From: Symsagittifera roscoffensis
Lineage: Eukaryota; Xenacoelomorpha; Acoela; Convolutidae
Reading direction: 5' to 3'
DNA length: 64,000 bases
NCBI RefSeq assembly: GCF_963678635.1
Contig: NC_087070.1
Coordinates: 47,721,467 to 47,785,466 of the forward strand
Every line of letters starts with the position of its first letter. The stretch's first letter is position 1. Shown here one piece after another: positions 37,101 through 60,238 of the stretch. Position numbers and translations under genes: made by a program. Under the pieces are notes generated by a model that saw nothing but the letters and a program-made list of their open reading frames with translations, searched no databases and was not told the DNA's origin.

Positions 37101-38295
37101 ATTTATTTAATTATGTTTAGTTTGCTTATATTTATTTATAATTTATGTATGTACATATTTATTTTTGTTTATTTTTATCACGTGTTTTGTTTATTTATTT
37201 AATTATTCTTTCTTTCTTTCATTCTAGAACTGTTATTTCAGGCTCATTCTCGATATAGCAAAATTTTGGTGTATACATGTATTAGTACGATTTTTTGTTC
37301 TAGAACTGTTATTCTTCAATTATTAGTTGTTCAAGTTGTTTGGTTTTTGCTTCGGTTTCTATGCCTTCGGTGTATTGCGCGTAGCGCCTATGTTTTTATG
37401 ATATAATTTTTTCCAAGTGTAGTTATTTCCGTCTCATTTTTTTTTCGCTAGCTTCGAAGGTGCGCTTGCTTTGTATCGGAAAGCATTCAGAGATCTGCTT
37501 TGCCTTTGTGTTTCATACTTTTTATCCTTTTTGAGTTTTTGCCGTTTTCCATCAAGAGATATTAAGAGATAAATATTTACTGAAATGTTTACTCTTGAAA
37601 TGGTTACTTTTTTTAATAAATAGCAGTCCTATATTCTGAAAGGCGAATAGGGTTCCATTTTTTGCAACCGACGCAAGATGTGCCGATGTGCTAGTCCTTT
37701 CTTTGCAACTCGCGACAGAGTTTTTGGTACCAGGATTTTCCTAGCTGATAGAAGCATGAAAAATATTCAACAATGTCGCCAGATTTGAAAATAGTCTTTT
37801 TTGGCTCAGTTAAGTTTGGTAAATAATCATACGATAAATGATGAACGAGGAACAATTCCAAAACGTTTTTTTGTACTTAATAGTATTATAGTTGTGTGGA
37901 AGATTCGTTATGAATTTTGCCACTCTAAAGTCTTACGATTTCGTCAATCCTTTCTGTCAAATGAAAGAAAAAGTAGTTGTTGAGAAGATCCTTTGGTTTG
38001 TCTTGTTTTGGCTAGTCGAATGCAAATAAGTAAATGACTAGATGTAACTAGATATTTGTGTTTCAGGCTGCAGAAAAATTTGACATCTTCATATTCTCGA
38101 GACGACAGTGGTAAAGGTCATTCCAGTTCAATATCTTTATCTGATCTTCGGTCTAGTCTAGACAATGATTTGAGAAAGACTGTTTGGAGGTCGAGTGTAC
38201 TGCAGAGTACGAAGAATATTTTCACTGCTGGAATTCTCAAAACTCTCAAATATTCATATCAAAAACTCACTAAAATGACTAAAAGTTTACTCTGA
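30770..38295 (+). CDS. TAMM41: TAMM41 / Tam41, mitochondrial CDP-diacylglycerol synthase, complete
   Basis: Tam41 makes CDP-diacylglycerol from phosphatidate and CTP at the matrix face of the mitochondrial inner membrane, the first step toward cardiolipin. Exons 30770-31194, 31688-31894, 33048-33290 and 38067-38295 total 1104 nt and give 367 residues, close to family length. Landmarks in order are the nucleotidyltransferase-like GYGSAVFPQ with downstream acidic MVDICLVVED, KYGVIS, YYSGRLHKPVK, GLSYNGDFRMILGEDKQKV and the C-terminal STKNIFTAG. The ATG at 30770 places MRLSN...ILDRF just before GYGS, as expected for a full-length protein. All three introns are GT-AG. The region between the two acidic blocks is diverged, but the identity is not in doubt. 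Confidence 0.95.
31688..31894 (+). CDS. TAMM41: TAMM41 exon 2
   Basis: The acceptor is TTATCAG and the donor TTGAG|GTAAAT. Encodes WDSLYYSGRLHKPVKF and a helical segment RNLTSAWNAALLLQ. Confidence 0.95.
31895..33047. other. TAMM41 intron 2
   Basis: GT-AG intron. Apart from the hairpin-bounded repeat at 32446-32900, no feature was recognised. Confidence 0.6.
32446..32900 (+). repeat. Hairpin-bounded tRNA-related repeat, short complete copy
   Basis: The left end ACGTTCGCGATTAGCAAGCGT-like hairpin is followed by ATAGACTTTTTTCAG, as in copy 1. A tRNA-like block (GCTTGGAGTG...GCGGGTTTCAATCTG) lies at 32554-32608. The right hairpin is GCGAAGCTCCGCTTCGC (32870-32886) followed by CTCTGTGTAAAA. At 455 bp it probably shows the basic unit of the family. 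Confidence 0.65.
33048..33290 (+). CDS. TAMM41: TAMM41 exon 3
   Basis: The acceptor is CTTTCAG and the donor AAGAG|GTAAGT. Encodes GLSYNGDFRMILGEDKQKVV, one of the most conserved family blocks. Confidence 0.95.
33648..34705. repeat. 59-bp minisatellite, ~18 copies, in TAMM41 intron 3
   Basis: The unit reads GAAATTTATGTCTGAAAATA, ACCAGAAAATGCCAACTAGA, ATACCAACAAAATTTGAAT in order (59 bp). Copies differ at a few positions (CAGAG/CAGAA, ATACCAAC/ATAACATT). There is no spacer between units, so it is not a CRISPR array. Confidence 0.92.
35780..36080 (+). repeat. tRNA-related repeat fragment
   Basis: CACCTAAAGTCTGGCATTCGAGTCCCGG contains a near-perfect B box. It is followed by the GCCAGCTTAGTTGCCA and GAGCTGTAAACATTG phrases of the hairpin-bounded family. 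Confidence 0.5.
36353..36800. mobile_element. 448-bp MITE-like element with ~28-bp inverted termini
   Basis: The left end GAAATTAGGCGATAAGC...AAATTAGACGG is mirrored at the right by CCGTCTAATTTGCTTATCGTCTAATTTC with one mismatch. The motif AAATTAGACGG recurs inside both ends. No target duplication is clear and there is no ORF of interest. Confidence 0.75.
38067..38295 (+). CDS. TAMM41: TAMM41 exon 4, terminal
   Basis: The acceptor is GTTTCAG and the stop TGA at 38293-38295. Encodes SSVLQSTKNIFTAGILKTL, the conserved Tam41 C-terminus. Confidence 0.93.
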
Positions 38296-40827
38296 TTTAT
38301 AATTATTTTAAAACATTTTCTGATGCTGATATGATCTTCGTTTTTGCCAAGTACACGATTCTGCAGGAAATAAAAGAAGGGGTACTTAGAAGGGGTATCC
38401 AATCGAAAAAGCATATTCTTTACGATTATGGGGTAACAAAAAGTAAACGCGGTAAACTCTCTCCTTTTTAAATAACTGTCAATAAACGAATTTTTATTCG
38501 TATTATTCCTGTGCTTTTTAGAAAGTAGCTTAATGTAGTGGCGAAGCTGAGAAACCAGATAACTTGCAAACATGTTTTTTTTTGCGACACACTTTTTTTC
38601 CTCTTGTGTGAGTTGAACTTTTCTCACTAATCAGGATCTAGACTTTTTTCTACTTTTATTTAATTTTTTTTTAAATGTATAAGAAATTGATCATGCTTTA
38701 TTATGAAACCTCGCTAATTTCCAGGCCCCTTCCCACGTGCTCTTGTGGTAAAGCGCGTGTTTCTAAATCCTACAGTCGGGGGTTCTCTTACAAACTGAAT
38801 GTTCGGACTTTTGTTTTTCTGCCTATTTTTGTTGGCTTTCTTTTCAAAGCATACGTTCAAATGAAAGTCGAGCTGTTATTTGTTATATTATCAACCTTAG
38901 TTTTGTATGGTTGCGATGATTTTTTTTTGCTTCCTTGGTTTCGACTTCTGTTATATCGGCTTAGTCATCTGATATTGCGTCCTTTGAAAACCAAATATAA
39001 TTGTTCCGACCATTACAAATAGGGAGGAACTTTGTATTCGGGTGTGTTTCAGTTTTTTGTTCTTTTTGTTTTCCACCCAAAATCACGTACCACAAATTTT
39101 ATTCGGACTGGGTTGAGTGATTTATCACACTGAAGCCCTTACGGTCAGGATTCGAACCACATTAAAACAATTTCACAATGTTGAGAAAACCGGTTTGTAA
39201 AGTTTTGATTTTTGTCTTATTTCGAGCGAATAAAGCGAGCGAGCAGTCTTTTTTGTATACTTGAAAGCTTACACTAGCTTAATTTAAAACGTTAAAAAAA
39301 TTTAGTTTAACTTGGGTAACGTCAGTTTAAATTGAGTATTTTAATGCCTTTTTAGAATGAAAATTTTAAAAATTCGAAAAACTGCAAAAAACTTGTTTTC
39401 TTGATTTTGTATTGTTTCTGAGTTCTTATTTAACTCTGGTGTTCGTTTTTCTGCATGATTACCTCAAATTAAATATTATTTGAGATATGATCACAGCTGA
39501 GATCTGTGCTCGAAGTTTTGGCTGGTAATTTCCATTGAATTGAAGAGGAATTAAGTTACTGATTTTGGAAGCTGGAAATTGTAGAAAATTGTTTTAAAAA
39601 AATGTATGTTTTTTTTTGGTTTTGGCTCCCGTATCCCTCAACAATTTTGTTAGTACAAAATACAGAAGTTAGTTTTGCTACTAACCCTTTTTGTCATGAT
39701 AAATCAAGGGCTAAATATTTATTCAACCAAGTTGGTGAAAATTTTTTTCTGAAAATTCAGTTTTTTTTTCTGGAAATTTTTCGAACAATGAAATTAGTCT
39801 TTCTGACTCAATCGCTTCCTTCTCAATCGTTTCCTACTCAATAGTCTTTTTGATGGAATAAGCTCATGCCCAGATTAAGATTTTGATCGAAGAAAGTTTT
39901 GTTTTCGATCTATCCCAATTTCTATAAATTACGTCGTTTTTGCAGAAACAGTTCCACATTTTTTGGAGGTTCTTGACCAGAATTGTTTTTTTTTGGCGCG
40001 CTTCCCCCTCTAAATGATTTTATATTGGCACGGAAAGCAGCTACAGAATAATTTAAGGGTTGTTCGACGAGTCCAAAAATTCATAGCGAGAAAAAGTAAC
40101 CTTTTGATTTTTCTGGTGAACGAAGAACAGTGTGTGAGAAAAGTCGAAAACTGAAAAACCGAAACAAAATTCACAAGCTTTTGAGGCGCTGTGTTAAGTT
40201 TGATTTACCAGTGTTTTGATTTTAATTATTTTATGACATTTAATTCAGCTTTTAAATACCGAAATTTATGTCAGTTTGATATTCTTTGTTGACTTGTAAT
40301 TTCCGATAATTACGGTAAATTTGCATATGAAATGAAACGTTGTAAATCAACCAGCTACCCGAAACCGATCTTACCTCCAAACCGAAACGAGGCAGAAATA
40401 GATAGTCGCAAAATAGTACCTAAATCGTTATCCTTTGGGTCAAGGTGTTGAATTGCGAAAAAAAATGTCCGCCCCTGCTCTCCATAAAAAAAAACGATAC
40501 TGGAAAATCCGGCTAGACTTTTTAGTTTTAATTTAAAAAAACAAAAAGCAAAATTCTTTTTCACAGTTGCTTGTTTCACTCAAAAAGGGTAACTTATTAA
40601 AATTGCGAGCAATTTCTTAGTTAAGAGTGGCAATATGAAACATCTTTGTGATGCTGAAATTGAAATTAGGGTCGATGAGTCAGTCAAATAAGTTACACCG
40701 TCATTCGTTCAGTTGTGCAGTGCTGATGATTCATTTCGTGTTTTGGATGTCCTCGAAATTTTGTATTCGGAAACAGTGTGTGTATTGTTTAAAGTTTTCA
40801 CAAAATGTCGGGATCCATTGCTCGAGG
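38296..40827. other. Intergenic between TAMM41 and the TMEM272-like gene
   Basis: Two tRNA-like blocks (38727-38785 and 39130-39166, the latter with B-box-like GGATTCGAACC) belong to the dispersed repeat family. Otherwise AT-rich with no recognisable gene. Confidence 0.5.
38369..38374 (+). promoter_or_regulatory. Candidate TAMM41 polyadenylation signal
   Basis: AATAAA lies 74 bp after the stop codon; a second, AATAAA in CAATAAACG, follows near 38473. Confidence 0.45.
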
Positions 40828-41799
40828 TCATACTTGTATTGTGTTCTTTCGTTGGTCAAAATTTGGAGTCGCTGCAAAGTTTTCGAAGTCCAAGTCTGTT
40901 TGGCTGTATCTAAACTGTTCAAATCTGTCATTCATCTTGATTGGAGCCGGGCTAAAAATACTTTTTGCTGTCATAAAAGTTTGTGCCACTTTTCTGAATA
41001 TTAAAATAGATAATACTAAAACGAAAACAATTGCGACAATGATATAACAGCTGGCCAAAATGGCATAAGCCACGAAGTAAACAATCAAGTCGCATCCTTC
41101 AATAAAAAGAGAAGGTAGAATTGTGAAATCATTTGTCTTATGTTTGAAAATTACTATTACGTTCCCGTATACAAACCAAGTGGCAAAAAATAGAATAATA
41201 ATTTTATATATGCAGCTGGCGGCGCTCGGATAATCTTTTTGGAAATCAATTTTAAAGGAATCCAAAACTGTGAAAATGAAAGATAAAATCAGGAAAAATA
41301 TCCCACCGACAAGAAGAAACTTGGGGACGGAATTTTCCAAAGGACACCTATGGTAAAATATAAGCCCCATAAAAATCATGAAGACACTAAGAAGAATAGC
41401 TAAGAAGCAGGTTATATGTTTCGACCATGAAGATTTAGTAAAGCACAATAATAGAACGTCAAAATTGTTCTCTGAGGATTTTTCTTGTATTTCGTCAAAT
41501 TTGGTTTCTTTTTTGATTTCATTTTCAAGGGCTAAGCGAACAGCGCTTGGGTCTATCTGAAAGTTTTCATACATTACTTTGTTTTTCTGAAAATTAAGGG
41601 CATTTTGTGGGAAATTTTCAACATCAGAGAGCGATGAACTTGAATTGGGGCAATTCAGATTTTCAGTTTCGAAGCCCGAATTCTGAATTTTTTGAACCTC
41701 GAAAAAATCTTGAGGGTAAAGCGTAGGTGGGCCACTTTTTGATAGACTATAAGAATTTATAGCGTTGGTATCAGGCGTGCTGGGTGAATGATAGCTCAT
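40828..41799 (-). CDS. TMEM272-like four-pass membrane protein, intronless
   Basis: A single 323-codon frame from ATG to TGA on the minus strand, much longer than any other open frame here. Residues 1-115 are a polar, Ser/Asn-rich, probably cytosolic region. Four hydrophobic segments follow at about 130-148, 160-180, 199-217 and 240-268, then a polar tail of ~50 residues. The loop HRCPLENSVPKFLLVGG matches the CP...IP.YLLVGG pattern of TMEM272-like proteins, and the GCDLIVY before the last helix matches their CD..LY motif. The family is widespread in animals and of unclear function. The gene has no introns, unlike its neighbours, so it could be a retrocopy or simply a one-exon member. It has a long N-terminal extension relative to typical members. 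Confidence 0.85.
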   Translation of the reverse strand: MSYHSPSTPDTNAINSYSLSKSGPPTLYPQDFFEVQKIQNSGFETENLNCPNSSSSLSDVENFPQNALNFQKNKVMYENFQIDPSAVRLALENEIKKETKFDEIQEKSSENNFDVLLLCFTKSSWSKHITCFLAILLSVFMIFMGLIFYHRCPLENSVPKFLLVGGIFFLILSFIFTVLDSFKIDFQKDYPSAASCIYKIIILFFATWFVYGNVIVIFKHKTNDFTILPSLFIEGCDLIVYFVAYAILASCYIIVAIVFVLVLSILIFRKVAQTFMTAKSIFSPAPIKMNDRFEQFRYSQTDLDFENFAATPNFDQRKNTIQV

Positions 41800-44700
41800 A
41801 ACGGCAAAAGTAATCAGTTATTTTTCATTTTTCAAAAGTCTTCTAACAAATCTTTGAGGCGGACAGCAATTTAAAAAAAAAGAATTTTCAAAAAAAAAAT
41901 AGTTTGAAGTAACAAATTGAAGCCCTGAGTGAAAATTCGGATTGCGTTCTTTCTCCTTTCTTGTAAACATTGACAGCTGAAGCGATGTTTTAGCTGCAGT
42001 GAACAAGCAAAAGAGTCAACAAAATTAATATTTAGTAAGTGTTTGAGAAAATTATCGACTTTTTGAATGGTTATTCATTTTGAGCGAGCAAGAGCTATTG
42101 CATAAAAACAAATAGTTTTTGAATTAATGACAAAAATGCAATGAATTTACTAGAAACACGGTAATTTTAAAGGCGCTTTTCAGAGCTTGTTTGCAAATTT
42201 AAGTAAAACGGAATGAAGATAGTTGCTGATCAAAAAATAAATTGATGAAAAAAAATCATGTGAAATCGACGGAACCTAAAAGAGTGTAACTTCGTGCTTT
42301 CTAGTAATGAACTCATTGCTATGGCACAATTCTGGTTTCCGAGATCCAGACAATTTTAACTGACATTTGGGTTTAAAATGCAATCAACCGGTTAATGAGT
42401 ATGTTTCCGGTCTAGGCTAAGGCTATTTTGAGGCCTTCTGGATCAACAGCAAGCCTTACAAAACACATAACTCAAGCAGCGACAACTGTTATGTACGCGC
42501 ATATTTGACATGGTATTTTGCTTCAACATTTAATTAAGCAACCATGACTTTGAGATAAGTAACTGTCTGCATCCAACTTAAAATAGGGATTTTAGCACTC
42601 CAATTTTCACCAATTAAGCTTCAACTTACCAAAAAAATCTGTTTAGAGAAAAATTGACTTCGAATTTTTGCGAGAGGAAATGATCTATTTCTGCTTTGCT
42701 AATCTTTTACACTAACTTCTGGGCAAATCAGATGACATTGAATTATCAAGTGAGGTCTAGGTCAACCTTAAATATTTAACCTCCGGTCTAGGTCCCGGGG
42801 CTGGCTGACTAAAAAAAAGTTATAACCGTAATTCGGCATTTATTCAAATTAGACCAAAAACTGTTATGTTCGGTCTAATATGAACACTTAAGACTACCCA
42901 AAATGCCATTTTTTGATCCCCAACCAGCTTCGTTGAATCATCCAGAGTTTAGAAACAAACTGCCAAACAGGTCCCCTTTTGGAACTTATTTTGAGATATC
43001 CATTTTTGGCTGACGGACCTTAAAACTTTTTTAAAGGCACCTTAGGCGCCGATCTATACTGTTTGAGGAAGGAGCGCGCGTCGAAAAAACGCAATTTTTT
43101 GGTCAAAATTTTCCAAAAATTGTCTAAAAACGCTTTTTTGGCCTGTTTTCTCAAAATTTTGCCTGCGGCGCAGAAACTTTGGTCAAAACAGGGACTTTTT
43201 AGTGTTGTGGGAGAGCTCGGAAAATCCATTTGGTCAGCCTAAAAAAAAACGTTTGCAAGGAAAGTAACTGTTGTGGCAACATCAGGCATCATTATCACGA
43301 AAGCGCTAAAAAGATGGAGTGAAAAATTTCTACTTGAAAAAAGATTACTGCCCTATTATAGCCAATTCGCTTGCTTAATTTGCTCGAAGATAGACTAAAA
43401 GGTGAAATTAAATTGAACTCATAGGCGTTCATTTAATGCATTAATATGTTTGAATGAGCTTCTGTTAAATTTTAGAGCATTTTGGAAATTTTCCTGAAAA
43501 AAACTCAAAAAAATCATCTCGACTTTATTACGTTCATCGACACTTAAAAAATCCTCACAGCAATATTAGTTTTTTTGAATGTAATCCGAAGTAAGTGTGC
43601 AAGTATGTTGCAAAGTAGCTCATATTTGAAAAAGGATTGCTCTAAATATAGTTCAAAAAATGCAAACATTTGATATGCGTCGAGTAGTGGACAGTTTAAA
43701 ATTGCAGGAGGCTACTGGTGCATTGTTTTCAGTTTCAGATCCAGGCTTTTATGGGTATACTCTCCTAAATGAATGAAAAAAATGAAAAATTGAATAATGA
43801 ACAAAGTTGGACTGGTTTTAATAAGAAATGCTAGACTTATATCCCGAGGTTTGAGTTAACAAAAAATATACACAAGATGCGCATTAAGCGTTAATTAAAA
43901 ACGACTTCGGGTTCATTTTTTTGAAAAAAATTTTATGGAAAAACGGCAAAAACCTTAAGTTAAAAGCCAGTTGATGCCTAATTAAGTGAACTGCACTGAG
44001 TGTTTTGTACTGCTTAATTGGGCGAACTAATCAGCCAGCCGTATATTGCTATTCTGCAAATTTTGTATATATAGATCCAATTTTATTGTAAATTTTTATT
44101 ACTATTTTAAATTTTTTTTGGTTAAAATTTCAAGCTACGTTGTATGTATTATCTACCGACCAATAGAGGAACTTAAATTATAGTGCATAAATCTCGTGCC
44201 AATGTAGCCAAAACTGAGCATAGAAGTTACACTGTGATTTTGTGTGCATTAAGTCATATTATCATACAGTCCCCAAAGCAATAAGTTGAATCGACTGACA
44301 GAAGTTTTAACTTCTGGGCTAACAAACATAATTTTTTTTATTATACCAACTAAAAACTGGAGAAAGAAAGTAACTCAAACGAAGATTCTTCAGGATTTTT
44401 TAAGTTTATCTAATGAAATTTTTAAAACAACAAGTTTGATCATATTTGAAACTACTCGGCCACATAAAAGTTAAAATAAATTAAATGAAAATTTTCTCGA
44501 TGAAAACTTCAGATGGGAGAAATGTGGCTTTTCAACCAGCTTCTAACAATAAATCCGTAAAATGCTTAATTGGATTTTGATAATAGGGTTGTCTAGGGTC
44601 AGTTTTGAGCGTAGAAACTTCAAAAAAACTTACAAAAGTGAAGCATTATCGTCGAATCAAATGTTTTCAAAAGTAAAAACGTTTTAGATTTTATATCACC

Positions 44701-44882
44701 TTTTTGGACTATGAAACTTTTAAATGGGATGGATATTTGTATCAGTTAAAGCTTAAAAAAAGCTACCACTGGAAAAAAAAAGAAAAAAATTGTTTTGTGA
44801 AGTCCACTAGTTGCGTTACTTTTTTAAATCTCCAGTATATCCAAATTAATTATCGATTCAGTTTTTTCGATGTTCAAATAAG
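41800..44882. other. Intergenic or 5' intron of the HECT ligase
   Basis: No C2 domain or upstream WW exon of the HECT ligase was recognised. The segment 43070-43250 is a dispersed repeat with a diverged relative at 48345-48520 (shared phrases TTGGTCAAA, TTTTGCCTG, TTAGTGTT, CTCGGAAAATCCA). Confidence 0.5.
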
Positions 44883-56188
<11,306 letters not shown>

Positions 56189-56267
56189 AATTCATATACG
56201 TGAACAAAATGACAACAAATCCAATTCATGCTTTTATTTTGTTTTTTTTTTCTGCAAAAAATTACAT

Positions 56268-56273
56268 AATAAA
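56268..56273 (+). promoter_or_regulatory. Candidate HECT ligase polyadenylation signal
   Basis: AATAAA lies 80 bp after the stop codon. Confidence 0.45.
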
Positions 56274-56277
56274 TTAA

Positions 56278-56795
56278 ACAAGACTGCTCGTATCAGGACG
56301 AAGCCCTGAATGTTCCGACTGCCTTTTAAGGCTTTTTGGAGCAGTAATAACATCAAAAAATTAAATGTAGTGAAATAAAATGAAAAAGTTTTTTTCTAAA
56401 ATTTGAAATTTTTTATGAAAATCATCCCGCCACAGGCCATACAAAGTACAAAAAGATAGATTTAGCTCCTTGTAACAAATCAATCATGGCAAATAAGCTT
56501 CTTTCAACCAATTTGGAACGATTTTAAGACGGATTAAATCTCCGCTTACGCGTTATAGCGCGAAATATATCAATGGCAATCTTTAAACCCCCACAGCTTT
56601 ACGAAAAATGATCACAGGTGAAATATCTTTTCAAATTTGAGCTCAAGACAACAATAGCTTTCGAATGATATAAAAAAATTCCGTCAAAAATGGCTAGTCA
56701 AAAAGTCGAAATTTGTCTGAAGAAAAAAAAACCCACCCCGAGCACAAATATTCCGTTACTTTCGTATCGAAAGTCGGAACAATAATCACGAGTCT
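56278..56795 (+). repeat. Hairpin-containing repeat family member 1
   Basis: Begins AAGACTGCTCGTATCAGG with hairpin-forming CAGGACGAAGCCCTG, then GTTCCGACTG. Ends with CCCACCCCGAGCACAAATAT, then TCCGTTACTTTCGTATCGAA (palindromic). About 0.5 kb, with no ORF. Confidence 0.65.
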
Positions 56796-58195
56796 TTAAC
56801 AGTTTAAAAGCCAAATGTCATCACCTGCTTTTTTTCTGATCTTTTTTTCTGAGCATTAATAGTATTTATGTAGAAATGGAGATAAGGACTATAAAGGTTG
56901 TCCAAAACACTTTTTGTTTTGGCTCTTTTTCCTTTGGGGTAAGGAAAAAGAACCTTTGTTTTGTTTAACTCACCTTGTAAGACTATACTCTTTACATCAG
57001 AAAAATGATGCTGAAAATAGGAAGTCGGGAAAAACCCGGTCATCGATTAGGACCTGCATCGTCGCAAATAACAGTAGAACAGGTAGTGATAAACAAAGGC
57101 TAGCCGGTTTTTGTGTTAGTACCTCCGAAAACTCCGACTGCAATAATAAAATTAACAGCTTAAAACATTTTTTGAATTTTTGGCCAAAAAGAGGATAAAA
57201 GAAGCTTTGAAAACTATTTTTATACTGGAGTAGAACTTAATTTTGCCATATTTCAAAGCTGCTCGCTCGCTTCATTTGCTCAAAAACAGACTGACATTAA
57301 AAAAACTTTGACACAAAAAAACTTTTTGGATTTTTAATGCTAGAATCACGACTAAAAGCTTATCAATACGTATCACTCTACTTAAACAGATGACTGTATG
57401 TGGTAAATGATTTTGTATGAAAGAAAACTAAAACAAACCCGAAGAGAAAACTCCTCCCCAATTAAGTGGTTGAACCACTGAGCTATTCAACGGGAGTTCT
57501 CAATTTTTAGACGAAAAGCTGCCCAACAGGTTAATTTCACTGCAACGAGAGCTGGAATTTACTTAACACGAAAAAATATATATTATAAAAAACGACATAC
57601 TTTGCTAGTTTGTCTTTTTGTTGATGAAAGTGTGGTAAAAACGATGAAAAAATTAGAGCCGTACTAATTTATTCAGTTCCAGCCATGCAACGCACTCAGA
57701 GATAAAAACCAACAAATTTTGTTATATGTTTCAGTTATCATTTTCAGTTAGTATAAATGTTTCGTATTAGGACACCATTTTTAGGCATTTTTTGGAAGGT
57801 CCACTATTTACTATAAAAATAGTATTGTTAGCGCCAAATGCGTCCTTTGAAAAATTTTAACCAGTCAGCAGAAAAATGATGCTGCAAAAATAGTGCCAAA
57901 TGGGGGACCTTTGGGTGGTCAGGGGGTCGAATTCAGGAGGATTCGTTGTCGAGTCCATTAAATTCACTGCTGCACTGAGAAAAAAAAATGTTTACTGTTT
58001 CAATGTGTAGTGGACAAGCAACAGCTATTACATCAAGAACATTGTGAATAAATCGAGACGCGCAATGATAAGATGTTTACAATGTTCGAGATGAAATGTA
58101 AGCTCTTGCTTAATTGGTAGGGAAACACATGTAAAAAAAAGCGAACAAAACACACTCATTTGAAATTTTTTTAAACATAACACGCAACTTTTTCT
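56796..58195. other. Intergenic between inverted repeat copies
   Basis: On the minus strand at 57440-57492, TAGCTCAGTGGTTCAACC looks like a tRNA A box, but no matching B box was found. No gene recognised. Confidence 0.45.
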
Positions 58196-58525
58196 TCTTT
58201 ATTACTCCGACTTTCAATACGAAAGTAACGGAATATTTGTGCTCGGGGTGGGGTTTTTTCTTTACTCAAGTTTCGACTTTTTAACTAGCCATTTTTGACG
58301 GAATTTTTTTTTGTAACATTCGAAACCTATTGTTGTCCTGAGCTCAAATTTCACAAGATATTTTACCTGTGATCTTTTTTCGTAAAGTTACGGGGGTTTA
58401 AAGATTGCCATTTCAGCCAATTTGGGACAACTAACGCGAGATATAATTCGCGCTATTAACGCGTAAGCGGCGGAGAGTTAATGCGTCTTGAGACATCGTT
58501 CCAAATTGGTTGAAAGTTTTTCAAA
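58196..58525 (-). repeat. Hairpin-containing repeat family member 2 (inverted)
   Basis: Reverse complement of the right part of member 1: CTCCGACTTTCAATACGAAA, then CGGAATATTTGTGCTCGGGG, continuing to CCAAATTGGTTGAAAG. Confidence 0.65.
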
Positions 58526-58644
58526 TATGGCTCGGAAACATATAGAACACGTGTGTTTTGTGTTTAAAAGATGTAGAAGTATGCACATGCAACATCGTGT
58601 TAACTCCGTATATCAAAGTTGAAGATTAACTTATTAAATTCAAC

Positions 58645-58985
58645 AAAACTGCTCGTATCAGGGTGAAGTCTTGAATGTTCCGACTGAATTTTGATGTCTA
58701 TGGAGCAGTAATAACATGAAAAAACTAATTGTAATAAAAATTGATTTTTTTTTTAATTTTAGATTTTTTGGCGAAAAAAAGCAAACTTGAACCCACACAA
58801 CTTTACAAAAGTGATCCCAGGTGAAATATCGTTTCAAATTTAAGCTCAGGACATCAAAACCTCTCGAATGATATGAAAAATTCCGTCAAAATGGCTAGTT
58901 TAAAAGTCAAAATTTGTCTAACGAAATAAAACCCACCCCGAGCGCAAATATTCCGTTGACTTCGTTACGAAAGTCGGAGCATTAA
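58645..58985 (+). repeat. Hairpin-containing repeat family member 3
   Basis: Left end CTGCTCGTATCAGGGTGAAG and right end CCCACCCCGAGCGCAAATAT are both present. It is shorter than member 1. Confidence 0.65.
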
Positions 58986-59074
58986 GTTTTCAGCAGCTTA
59001 TGAATACATCTTTAAACGTAGCACACGGCCAATATTAAAATTGACGATCTTGATGTACGTGAGTACAAAACATA

Positions 59075-59965
59075 ACAAGACTGCTCGTATCAGGGCGAAG
59101 CCCTGAATGTTTCGACTGACTTTCAAGGTTTATGGAGCAGTAGTATCATAAGAAAATTAATTGTAATAAAATAAAAATATTTTTTTTCCTAACATTTGAA
59201 TTTTTTTGACGAAATATTCCCACCACACGCCATATAAAGTACAAAAGAGTAGATTTGGCAAGTTTGTATCGAAAGTGGGTACAACAAGACTGCTCGTATA
59301 TCAGGGCAGCGCCACGAATGCTCAGACTGAACCTATTTTTGGCTCTTTTTCGTTTCCCCCCACCTCACATAAGCATCGGTTTTATGGTGTAACGCGTAGT
59401 TTTACAAGGTTTATTATGAAGACCAAAAATGTTTGTCATGTCCTAATCAGTCCGTATGCCAAGTTTTGTAACAATCCGACAATTTGAACAGAAAAATGAC
59501 TAAAAATTTTGCAGGTGGGGGAAAAGGAAAAAGAGCCCTGAGTTTGTATCATATAGTTTTTGAGAAAAGAAAATATTGAAAACCTACTTTTTGGACAATA
59601 TCAAAGTGTAAAATTTTGAGTCATGCGAAATTAATACGACCAATTAGCTAGCCTCAACTCACTTGGAACTATTTTGTTGAGCGGGATAATTCACCACGCA
59701 TAAATAATTCGCATTAGACTCTTAACATTATGAAGAATATCTTCAAAGTGTGCATAATTTAGTACAGAAAATGACCAATTTGGCAATGTTTAAACCCCCA
59801 AAGCTTTACAAAAAAAATACTTTCTAAATTTGAACTCAGGAAGTTGATATCTTCAATGGTGTATAAAAATGTTTGCTGAAAACTGTTAGTTCGATCGGCG
59901 AAAATTGACTAAACAAAAAAAACACCGAGCATAAATATTCCGTTTTCTTCGAAAATCGGAACAAT
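59075..59965 (+). repeat. Hairpin-containing repeat family members 4 and 5
   Basis: Left ends at ~59077 (perfect hairpin CAGGGCGAAGCCCTG at 59091-59105) and ~59283 (CTGCTCGTATATCAGGGC). One right end, CCGAGCATAAATATTCCG, near 59935. The first copy is interrupted by the second. Confidence 0.6.
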
Positions 59966-60238
59966 GATCGTAATATTAGTATACAGGTAATAACACCAAT
60001 AGTCTTAACCACACTGGCTTTTCAACAATCCAATACTAAAACTTTAAAATAATTAAAGATTTGATCAATTCACTGCTCTATATCCTAGAGCTGTTAACAC
60101 TGCCCACGGATTGCATTTTGTGGTCTTAGAAAAGACATTGATTGACTTAACGCTAAAATTTGATTGTGAGTTCTTGGCTTAACACTGAAGTCTTTCCCTC
60201 CTCAAATTAGATTATTCAAATCTTCAAGAATTTTTTTA

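Larger units (their letters stand above)
34706..38066. other. TAMM41 intron 3, remainder
   Basis: Holds a 448-bp inverted-repeat element (36353-36800), a tRNA-like repeat fragment near 35700-36200, an ATTTATTTATTT-rich stretch at 37050-37205 and a degraded repeat tail (AGATCTGCTTTGCCTTTGTG) near 37491. No coding block was recognised. Confidence 0.55.

Noticed and set aside
37008..37202. Hydrophobic ORF in a TTATTTATTT tract
   Set aside because: Low-complexity T/A repeat translating to Phe/Ile/Tyr; no evidence of a gene.
40648..41047. Several overlapping plus-strand ORFs opposite the TMEM272-like gene
   Set aside because: Antisense shadows of the 323-codon minus-strand gene and its 3' flank.
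57440..57492. tRNA gene on the minus strand
   Set aside because: A good A-box-like TAGCTCAGTGG is present, but no B box at the right distance and no paired acceptor stem.
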